Source of the DNA: Porites lobata
Taxonomy: Eukaryota > Cnidaria > Anthozoa > Scleractinia > Poritidae
DNA length: 64,000 nt
Reading direction: 5' to 3'
Assembly (NCBI GenBank): GCA_942486035.1
Contig: CALNXK010000017.1
Coordinates: 1,573,501-1,637,500 of the forward strand
Part shown: piece after piece, positions 25,990 to 36,100 of the stretch
How the letters are laid out: every line of letters starts with the position of its first letter
How positions within the stretch are numbered: position 1 is the first letter of the stretch
Program-made: the position numbers and the translations under genes
Notes under the pieces: generated by a model
What the model saw: the letters and a program-made list of their open reading frames with translations, nothing else
The model's database searches: none
What the model was told of the DNA's origin: nothing

Positions 25990-26450
25990 GGGTTAAGATA
26001 CAACCCAGGGGTAGGGGGGGGACTCCTGAGAACTCTTGGTGGGGGTGTGCTGCCTGGTTCTCCAAATCCTGACCCGATTTCAGACCAAAAAATGTAGTTT
26101 TCCACACCCGCTTTCAGACCAGACCTCTAAAATCCATACCCGTTTTCAGGCCTGACCTTTAGGCAGAAATTATGTCATCATTACTTAGATTAGAGTGCAA
26201 ACAAACTGAAAATTCTTCCAATCCATTTCGAATTTGCATATTTTTCTTTCTTTCTTACTCATCTGGAATTGAAACGATAAAGACATTCATACGATCCCAT
26301 AGTTCCCTCAGAAACCATACTCGATTCCAGACCAAAATGGGCAAAGTGTATACCCGTTTTCAGACCAAAACGGCGCAAAAATCCTACGCAGTGGGGTGGC
26401 GCATACCTTGATAGCTTGTATAAGGGAGCAACCCCCCACTGGGAGATGGA
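25990..26450. repeat. Dispersed repeat (ttttcagaccaaa type), copy 1
   Basis: Contains repeated phrases such as cccgttttcagaccaaaa, ctctaaaatccatacccg and actcctgagaactcttggtg. The reverse complement of much of this is found at 35865-36125. It looks like a several-hundred-base nonautonomous element with internal short repeats. Confidence 0.6.
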
Positions 26451-26534
26451 AACAACTGGTGATGGTTTGTATTTCATGTAAGACTATGTCAAGTGCCCTG
26501 AGCCGTAACCACTTAATGAACTAATTTCGTAAAT

Positions 26535-26563
26535 AAAACATGTATGTATGTATGTATGTATGG
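26535..26563 (+). repeat. (ATGT)n microsatellite
   Basis: About six uninterrupted copies of the tetranucleotide atgt, directly after a repeat-derived stretch. Confidence 0.85.
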
Positions 26564-27186
26564 ATCAGAGGTGGAGTAGGATGATATATTGAGGTGGGTG
26601 GGGGGGCATATACTCCAAAAGAAATAACGTCTATATTTAAGTATGCCGGGGTTAGTATCTCTGAATCTCTGAATTACTAATCATTTTCACATTAAAGGTT
26701 AAAAATGTTCACTGATTATGCTTATAGGTGAAAACAAAAAAAAAACAACAACACTGGTTAGCTTAAAAATCAACATGTCAGCAGAACCTTCCTTTCACTT
26801 GCTAGATTTTGGCGTACTCTAAACAGCCTAAACATGAATCAAATAGGATCTCTCTTCAGCATGTGCTGAATGTTGCTAGAATACACTTTCAAACCCAGGC
26901 CAAATAGCTGCGCAGGCTTGGGTATGACCATCGGCTTATCAACAAACAGATGCTCCCAACTAAAAAAAACCAGTTGGATGACAAAAAACAAGACTGACTG
27001 GTTCAGAAGTTTGGACCTGCGGTGACTTCAAAGGTTTGGTGTGATTCAGGCAGAGTCTCACTTTCTCCTGCCTGATCAAGAAGAAGACAAAACGAGGCTC
27101 TACTCTTAGGGTGCTGTAAGATATATCAGCTTTAATATATAAAAAGTCTCTTGTTCTCTCTTATTTTTTCCAGCAAGATCCTGACA

Positions 27187-28870
27187 CTAACCATTTATCT
27201 GCAACTTCAAATTCTCCACAGTCTCCTTCAACTTGACAATGTCATACTCATTCACTGAAAAGACAAAAACGTTTTAAGAATCACTTGAAATAATAATGAC
27301 ACCAATCAGAGAGGCTGTCATGCATTGCACACAAAACCTACAGATTAGTCAGTTACCTGCTAGCAGCTAACTAACTAATCTGTAGGTTGTCTGCTTTCCA
27401 AAATTAGGTGTAGGCTCTTAGCCAATGGGAAGACAGGTAGTGACTACAATGTATAATAATGAACATAATATTACCATTACCAATAAAACTACTTGGGACT
27501 AAAGCAGACATTTACTGTATAAAAGGATAATCAATATTTTATTCAATAATTGGATGCTGATGGTGGAATAGGCAGTGTGCCAAAAGTGACTGTGAGGTTC
27601 TTTTCACCTAGGAGGGGATCTAGCTGGGAATGATACTCCTTGCGATGTGAAAAAGCTCAAAAATTCTGTTGCTGGTGATAGTGTATTGTTATGTATTGTT
27701 ACAGTTATCAAATAACACAAGGATAAACTTACATCTGGGGAAGCCATGGCAGAAAGAAAATTCAGACCTTAAAAAATGCCGATCAATGTCATGAATTTTC
27801 ATGATCTACATGTTTAAACACTTACAGGAAAGGGCCAGTATAAACCAATCTGCTGATATTAATAAGTTACTAAGGCAGTTGATATGGCACCAACGTAAAC
27901 AAGCAAAATTTGTGAAAGTAGTATGGAATGACAAATAACAATAAAAATTAGTGTATTCATGGCCCATATGAGGTTATGCTTTTGTTACCCTTGCCTCATT
28001 GCTGCTGTGTTAGATTTGCTTACCCTAACTATGAGGTTGCGATTGGGATGAACGAGGAATACGACCCAAAAATGACTCTGATGAGTGGAATACAAATTAA
28101 AAAGACGGCCGTGCTGGCAAAATGTAGCAAATATCATAATAAAATCATTACCATAATGTGTTTATTAAATTTTGGCTACAAGTAGCTAATTTCAAGACAA
28201 ACTGTCACTCCAAATTGGGTGAAAGTTGCTAATTTCACGCCTTTTCACTGGCGTTAGTACGCATAAAAATAAAGCATATTATGTACTCACATTCCGTCCT
28301 TGTGCGACGAAAAACTCTTCCTTTGCTCGACAGAACACGTTCTTCAACTTCATCTTCTGAGTCAACAGAACAGATGCGAATCTTATTTCTTCGCCAGTGG
28401 CCACGTTCAGTGTCTCTTTCCCCCACATTTTCGACTCGATAAGCTTCTTTGCTCTCGCTAAAAACAGAATAGGACGATCTTGCCTTTTCTGGCATTGTAG
28501 TAGATTCCAATATAGGTTGGTCCGAAGCTGGCCCAACATTATAATCAACTGGGGTCCATGTTTCTGTAACATTGTTATTTGCAGATCCAGTGGTTATAAA
28601 ACCTTTGAGTCGATCTTTCCAAGTTTTCTTTGGCTGAGGAAAGTAAGTATTTTTTATCACAGTGTCCCATCTCTCCAAACAAACACGATGAGCAAATGAG
28701 GGTTCGCCTTCCTCGATTGAAGAAACGCTGTCGTCGGTCGAAAAAATGATGCTCTTTTCCGCGGTAGAAAACTGATTGTGTAAAATACAAGAAATCAGTT
28801 CTTCTCCAGTTTCTTGCTTACAAATCTTGCACTCTCTACTGTCAAGATTTATTGTTTCAAATTCGTCCAT
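27187..28870 (-). CDS. Unrecognised 215-residue protein with Cys/His cluster (two exons)
   Basis: Exon 1 is 28870 down to 28291 (ATG at 28870-28868) and exon 2 is 27254 down to 27187 (stop TAG). The donor g|tgagt-type site at 28290 and the acceptor ttttcag before 27254 are good. Phase 1 is kept, giving a join ...RTELNEYDIVKLKETVENL... and 648 nt in all. The N-terminal third has a possible metal cluster: CKICKQ (residues about 15-20), then ISCILHN, then FAHRVCLERW near residue 60, a spacing like half of a RING-variant. The middle is Ser/Thr-rich, then basic and acidic (RICSVDSEDEVEE). The last 22 residues form a short amphipathic helix. I do not recognise the family and no function is claimed. 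It lies head to head with the coiled-coil gene at 30133, 1.26 kb apart. Confidence 0.6.
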
Positions 28871-29294
28871 GATGAATCAAACATCGATTCCTGGGCTGTA
28901 AACAAACAGTTATTCATCCGAGCTCTGTCCGTTGTCCGACACCAATAGATGTGGTCTAAGCAAAAACCACTACGGAATTCTGCAAGAGACACCTTTGAGA
29001 AATCCCATGCTTGAGGAAACGTTGATAGCCTAGCTTGCTTAACAGAAACAACAAGAAAATCGGCTTTTGTCGATGTATCCCAGATTGTAAAGCACTTTTT
29101 TCACTTCGTTCGAAATGCGAATACAGCGTTTCCACACGTGCGTCATGAGTGACGTCATGTCGTTGCGTTTCCTCGGACCCAGGTCGTTCCGGTTATTGCG
29201 GCAAGGGTTAGACGATCGATTTCTCAGCTGTCCGTAAAAATTCAATCAATTTCTCATCGAACAGTTAATTCTTTGTGTTTAGATTTCAACTATC

Positions 29295-29545
29295 AGTGAA
29301 AAAGACCATCACTTCTCAGCGAACAATTCTTGCAAGGACAACCTGGACAAACAGCAGCGACGGAAAGCCGGATCTTGTCGTAGATCGGCATCAGCAGTAT
29401 AAAATAGTAACACTTAAAATTGAAGGCAATTAGCCTTTCTAGCCCCTGATGAAGACTAGTTTTATCTAGTCGAAATATTGGGCAAATGAATTCGTAGCCC
29501 TTAGCTGTCCGATCGGCCTTATCTTCAATTTTAAGCTTCATTTCT
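29295..29545 (+). mobile_element. Probable 3' fragment of a retroelement
   Basis: Contains agcccctgatgaagactagt followed by atctagtcgaaatattgggc. The pattern 'gatgaag...tcgaaat' is common at the ends of RTE-, CR1- and Penelope-like elements in invertebrates. Reverse transcriptase motifs are not visible, so the piece would be a 5'-truncated tail. Class is inference. Confidence 0.35.
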
Positions 29546-29819
29546 CAGTTGACCAATGCCTCTACCAGCGACGCAAAGAACTAACCTCTTCAGGCTGCTT
29601 CCTAAAATGGATGATGTAGGATGCATTTGTTTTCACCCCCATTTCACGAGTCATACTGACCTAATTGAGTTTACTTAACAATTTAATAATAAAAGAGCAA
29701 TGAAAAGGCCCAGAATTTGAGTTTAACGTGAAATACTCACTTTTTTGCCTACTCGTGCGCCGGCACACGCGCTAGATGTAATCTGGCACGTGAGCTAATT
29801 TAACGAACTTTTTAACGGG

Positions 29820-29885
29820 CTTTTTTGTTCTGTACCCTGAAGAAGGCAGCATTGCCGAAACGTCGTTTTTTAAAGATTTTATTAC
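29820..29885 (+). mobile_element. Probable retroelement tail (gaagaaggcagcattgccgaaacg)
   Basis: The words accctgaagaaggcagcatt and gccgaaacgtcg match the same 'gaag...cgaaac' terminal pattern as the fragment at about 29450 but differ in sequence, so it is a different family. No coding part is present. Confidence 0.35.
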
Positions 29886-30132
29886 AGCGTCCATTTTATA
29901 ATTGTCAAAATGAACCTGAATTTTGATGCGCGCGCGACGGAGTGCTCTTTTGTAAATTCGTCATCTATTGGCATTGTTGCGTCATACGTGTCGCGCAGTT
30001 TTCCGTTAGAAATCTTGTCAGAGCAGTTAGTTGAATTAACGACTGAGGAATTCAAGGGTAAAAAGGAAAGAAGCTGAAATTTGCTGAAAACAGTTTTTGG
30101 GCGTGTTGGCGACTTAAAGGACCCAAATACTG

Positions 30133-33100
30133 ATGGCGGCAAGAAACAGGAAGAAGAAGCAGGGATGCGATGAAGGTGAGATTTTAAAAATAGATCTTCC
30201 CGTGATATGACCATTTGCTTTGTACGAATAAGGTGGATACTGTTTGAGAAAGAACACCTTGAGCCGTTATCTTGCAAAGGTTTCTATTGCTAGTTTTATG
30301 TATTTGTTTGCACCACAATCTTCTGCTTAGTATTGTGTAGAAAGAATATTAAGCAGTTCAGTATCATTTATCGAGGACCAAAAATTTGGAATTTGTTGCC
30401 TATTTCACTAACCAGCTCTTCTTCCATATTTAATGTTTTTTTAATCTGAACAGTTATCTTCTTGATAGTCGTTCTGTTTTTGTTTTCTCTACACTTTGTA
30501 CTCAAACAGGTAATGAGGTAATCTCGCTTAAGGAAGCCTGTTAATCCGGGGGTAACTTGGGTTAATGTTTGCTGGGTATGTGCCTCTGGCCTCTCAGAAC
30601 CACTACCCCATTATCGTCTATTCTGTGGCCAATTATATACCCCATCAGTCACCTTAGGAAAAAAGTGATTTTTGCAATCCCAACCTAGTCACTTTCTGTT
30701 TATGCATCTACCTTATAAATCCTTTTAACTTGGTCATCCTGAAAAGAAGAGACGCATTTATTCAACTAAATGTTTTCTGTTTTTTTAAATCCCTTCATAC
30801 CTAAATTTTCTGACCCCTGAAATCCTGAAAATGTGCGACACCATTTAAGTAAGTCTTATAAAAATGCAACCCCATAATAGTTAATCCAGTCTTGAAACAG
30901 TTCGACCCCATCCAGCGGTACATACGCATTAGCCAACTACTAGGAAGAACAATCCCCCCGAGCTATTAATATCAGCTTCCAGCTTTTTTAACCGTTAGGT
31001 TTCCTGGGCAAATAGGTTTAAAACAGCTTTTGTTCAATGCTTTAAATGTTATGTTGTATGAGTGATATGCATTAGCCTTCTACTAGGAAGTACCCCCCCC
31101 CCCGGGCTATTAATATAAGCTTCCAGATTCGTTAGGCTTCCTCGGTACTTTAGTTAAAAAAAAAAAACGTTTGTTCAATGCGTTAAATGTTATGTTGTGT
31201 GAGTGACTAAAGAAACAATGAATAAAAAATGAATAAAATAAAAATATATTTTTACTTTCTCGATGACTGTGGCTCTGCAGTAAGCAATTTCCTCACTTTT
31301 TTATCGATCACTTTTTATCTAGCAGAGCTCCTCGGCTGCAAAAAGGAGGATCCTTGGGCCCTTGTTCGAAAGTTAGAGGCCCAGCTTGCTCAGGAAAAGT
31401 TCTTCCATGAAAAGACAAAGACTGATCATCAATATGAAGTCAAGGTGAATCACGTTTGTTTAAAAACACAGTTGCTTTTCAGTTCTATTCTTGAAGCCTG
31501 CGAGAGCTGCAGTACGTTTTAAAAGGCAGGTGCGGTCCACCTTTTGCTTGTTTAGTAGATATATTTATAATTAAATTTCCACGCTGGAACCCCGCACAAA
31601 TGAGTGGATAACCTGGCACGCCTTTCATTTTTTCTCCCAGTTTGATCGTCATTCTCAAACTTGTTCTCATTGTTTTCATGCAGCCAAAAAGCTACTGCAT
31701 TAGTCTTAAGGGGCACTGCACTAAGCCATGTTACTGAAAGGAGTTATCTTCCCAAGGGCCCATACTTGTCATGTCCGTTTTCAAGGAGCGCTAAGATGAA
31801 CATCTAGGATGACAAGAACTGCGTCAAACATTATTTTGTTATTTTTGTTGTTGCCTATAACAGACTCTGCAAGCAAAAGTAAAAAACTTGGAAAAGCAAA
31901 GGAAGATTTTCCTGGAAAAGCTGGAGCAGAATCCAATTGAACAGCAAAACAAACTTGAAAAGGAACTGAATGATACTAGCAGACAGCTGAGAGAAATCAC
32001 ACAGAAACTTGTGGTGAGTATGCAAACTTGACTGTCTTGAATTGGTTGAAAGTCATTTTGATTCAGTAGCACAAACAGTATTGCATTTGGCTGGTAGTCG
32101 GCGCTGGCACAACTTGATTAAGACTTAAAAGCTGAGTTCAATTGATGTGCTAATCAACTCAGCAAAGAAGCACAACAAATTAAATAGAACGCTATAATAG
32201 GCTCTTATACCGAGCTCCTCTCTCGCTTTGAGTTTAACTCCCTAAAAACCGTCAGTCTCCGTCTGCGCTGCAAAGTTGAATGGGTGCTACGAGACCGTCA
32301 TTTTTTGTGCTATCTTTATTAACGTTTTCTTCCACTCCTCTATGCGACCACTGCATTCAGATGAAAGGTACTAAACTGTGCTTTTTCTAAACTACACTTA
32401 AGGCTATTCTGACTGACTAGGTGGAGATATTTATTTGTCGGGACCTCTGAATCAATTTGTGGCTATTCAGATCATTGAACTTTTAGTATGTATATGATAG
32501 GCTCAGTCAATGGTTTTACGTTTTTCTCTATGATTTCGCTCAGTAGTTAATTCAAGAATAACAGTTAAAGGCAGTTGAAATTGCGATCAATGACTGTCGT
32601 GACTTATCGGGAGACAAACTATTAGCCCAGAAAGATTTTACTTCTCCGTGAAACAGGTGCTAATCATGCACTAATACCAAATACATGTAGCTTCAAGAAA
32701 ACAAAAAAAGATAATGGAATTGGTGCTTACTGTATAGTAGTGTGTATCAGTGTTAGCTCCTATCTATTTCATAACTCTAAACAAGCCTATCAATTATGAG
32801 ACCAGAGATACCATCCTCAACTGATTTTTCGAGCCATGACTTCGAAACTCTTTCGTCTTCACCTAGTTATCAGGCCAGCCTTTGCGTTTATGAGCTGCAT
32901 GCAATTGTGAAGGATCATCCCACTGATTAACACTTCTGGTTCGTATTTATTTATTGGTTTATTCATTTATTGAATATTTAGAGCAGCCAACAGCAAGTCG
33001 ATAAACTTCTGCGGTCCAACAGAGCAATAAAGAAATCTAAAGAGAAACTGTCGGAAGAATTTTTAGAAAGAATTAAGAACAAGAACGCGTTGATCCAAAA

Positions 33101-36100
33101 ACTCGAGGTTAGTATATGAAACATGGAGATCATCCCCATTGCTCATCTTAAATCATATGTTTTCTTCTTTATTCCCTCTGTCAGTCCCCAGATCAAATGA
33201 AAACCGTCAGTGATACTGAGTAAACTGAAATACTAAATCGCCCCATGAGGTTAGGTAATGCAGAGATTCCAGAATCCGGGAAATTTTTCGGCTTGTCGGG
33301 AATTTGGAAACCTGGGCTTTGGAATCCGGAATTCAGCTCAAGGAATTCGGAATTCCGCTAGCGATTGGAATCCAGAATCCAAGTTCCACGGACTGCAAAG
33401 AATCCGGAATCCAATACCTGGAGTCCGGAATTCACAGCGTGGAATCCAGAATCCAAAGACTGTCTTGGATAACCTTATTGTCCTTACATGGGCGAAACTA
33501 AACTTTAATATAGTTATCAAGTAGGCCTAATCATGTTCTTTGTCGTGCTAAATCTCAATTCAAGTAACATTGCCAACTTTCGAAGGGGGAAAAGGTTTTA
33601 GGATCTTTCACTGACCAGTGGTGATGGCCTGACGAGAACGTTCCACATGGCGCCAAACCTAAAGAGCTGTTAGTAAAACGGCATCCTCCCTTTGAGGAGC
33701 AAAAACGGAAGCCATTACCAATCGCTACTTTAGCGAAGCTCCACGCGCGCGCAAAGTGCGGACGAGCGTTGCCCCATACTTAAGAAAATTTGATAATCCA
33801 TCTATCCGCCAATGTTTGGTGATCACAAGACTGTCCGTCCGTCCGTCTGCACCACAGAGAAACCAATGTGAAATGTCAAACTTTCAAGCTAGCGTGGGAG
33901 CCCGTAACCTGTGTTTAATTTGATCATAGACATCCATACTATCGTCAACTGACAGCTGTTAAAACAAGTTATCCGCTGACCTAAGTCACATGACCGCATC
34001 GCCGGCTCGGGTACCAAAATCATTGAGGTCCCTTTTTTTTTTACCACCAGTTGCTAGCTTTTAATTGATCGCAGGTTGAAGTTTATGTTTTTCAGTCATA
34101 TGGTTCTCTCCTAAAGTTCATAAGTATAGATTTGTGGATTTCTTTGCAATGTTTTCAAGTCCGTCGTCTGCAGTAAATTTGAATGGTAGCTTCGCTTTTA
34201 GCTCTGGCTAAATCTATATATTATATGTGCTGTGTAAGACTGACTTTGACTACACGGCGTATTTAATAATTCTGAAAATGATATGTAGATTGGCTGGTTG
34301 TCGTTTTTGCAGGCACAAATCCTGGACCTAAAAACCTTTCAGGAAAATCATATACGAATCCATAAAGACAGTCCTGAACAAACCAACCCCTGCTTGGAGG
34401 TAAGTGTGTTATCAGATATAATTCTGAAGCTTTCTCTCTTAGAGCTTCCAAAGTATTCTCTGCGAAGTGTTCGTTATTTTCGTGTTAACACATAGCACGC
34501 CACCAGAGGCTTATCATCTTCAGGAGTGAGAGACAAGCGTGTCCTCTCTCGTTTTTTTCTCGCGCTTCCTGTTGTTTCCTCTGATCTTGCGCCCCTCGTA
34601 CATTTAAGCACCTGCTAAGCAGGCTACGAACGACTCCATACATGTTTATAACCATGCCATAAAGAAACTACTTCCAGCAGGGTAGTGTCATCTTGATTGC
34701 TTCGAAGTTCATTTTTCTTTTTCTTTTCTTTTCCTTGCTTTGCTTGCTTGTTGGTCGTCAGTGGTTTCCTAGTTGTTTTTAACTAAAAGTGGGTGAACAC
34801 TTCACTTAGGTACACGGGCCAAGGTGCTTCGTATGAGAGAGTTTAAATCGAGGGAGACCATTTTACAGTTGTGCGCTCAAAGCAGTACATTTAGTACTCT
34901 AACCTTTAGTGAACGTGGAGCAGGGGGCAGAGCACATTAATATTTCTTTGCCTTCGTTGCACCACTTCAACGTGTACAACTTCCTTATTTCACGTTTTAT
35001 GAAGTAGTTGAACACAAGTCAACTATTTTGTTTTTGTTTTTCTGAACTTAAGTGCATTCTTTTAGAATTTAACTCCAAAAAAATCGCCAGCATGTCAAGA
35101 ACAAGAGCGATGAAGTTTGAAAAAGCGCTATGATATCGCTTTGACTTCAAGTGAGGCGTCTCCGTCGCCGTTGAGGTTGCTAAAGCCCTGTGAAAACGGA
35201 CGCAACATTGTTGGCCAGCAATTCCCAACATTGTTTGGAGTTGTTGCGTCCGTTTCCACGTAGCTTAAGAACGTCTGCGTTGGAGGCTAGATCGGTTTGC
35301 ACACCACTGCCGACACAGACGCAACATTCCCAACATCCTTGGCCCAACTATGTTGGGATTCAGTTGTGTCTGCTTGCACCGAGCTTATAAAGTGATATCG
35401 AAAACTGCAAACTGCTGTGCAAAATGCTAACTTTGTTTGGTTGTGTCTTGGTGCTGTAAGCTAAATAACACCGCTGAGATGTGGGATAATTCTGCCAGCG
35501 AATCTCCTCAGGTTGAAGATGAGCGACAAGAAACAGACCATCAATACAACATGGTAACTACCGCTGACTTCTTTGTTAGTGTTCTTTTTTGATCCCCACT
35601 ACAGTGGAACCTCTATATAACGAAGTCCTCGGTAAAACGAACGATTTCCTTTACCCTAGTAATGACAAAATATATGAATAAAAAATAACCTACATATAAC
35701 GAAACCTGGCAGTCGGTATAGCGAACACATTTTGACGGTCCTTTGGCCCTTTCGTTACATCGAGGTTCCACTGTTCTATCATCGCATATCGCTGAAAATA
35801 TTTTTCGTTTAACTGCTTTATCATCACCCTTGGGGGTATTCCCCTATGTAAGCCATATAGATAAGTGCCGCCACATAGGGTAGGGTTTTCGCGCCGTTTC
35901 AGTCTGAAAACGAGTATGGACTTTGCCTGTCGGCGTTGGGCTAGAATCGGGTATGGTTTTCGAGGGAACTACGGTAGTGTATGAAAACGGGAATGGATTT
36001 TAGAGGCCAGGTCTCAAAAAGTGTATGGAGAATGACATTTTTTGGTCCGAAATAGGGTCTGGATTTGGATAACCGGGAGGCACATCCCCACCAAGAATTC

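Larger units (their letters stand above)
20724..27186. other. Intergenic region with repeats, no gene seen
   Basis: This region lies between the 3' ends of two converging genes. The first few hundred bases must contain the 3' UTR of the kinesin/PHLDB-type gene. The rest carries short foldback elements (21502-21577, 24798-25440), a CAGTGGCGGATCC-type element (25580-25745), G/C-rich dispersed repeats near 22760-22900 and 23405-23490, and a repeat at 25990-26450. Short open frames are scattered but none has a family resemblance or a splice-supported continuation. Confidence 0.55.
28871..30132. other. Divergent intergenic region with retroelement tails
   Basis: This separates two genes transcribed away from each other, so it should hold both promoters. 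Two stretches look like 3' tails of non-LTR or Penelope-like elements: gatgaagactagttttatct with tcgaaatattgggcaaat at about 29447-29490, and ccctgaagaaggcagcattg with cgaaacgtcg at about 29836-29866. Minus-strand open frames at 29039-29541 and 29882-30277 have no recognisable family and appear to be incidental. Confidence 0.5.

Noticed and set aside
28397..28790. Plus-strand and other-frame ORFs over the small two-exon gene
   Set aside because: The 211-codon minus-strand frame has the ATG, the donor and a phase-matched second exon; the others have none of these.
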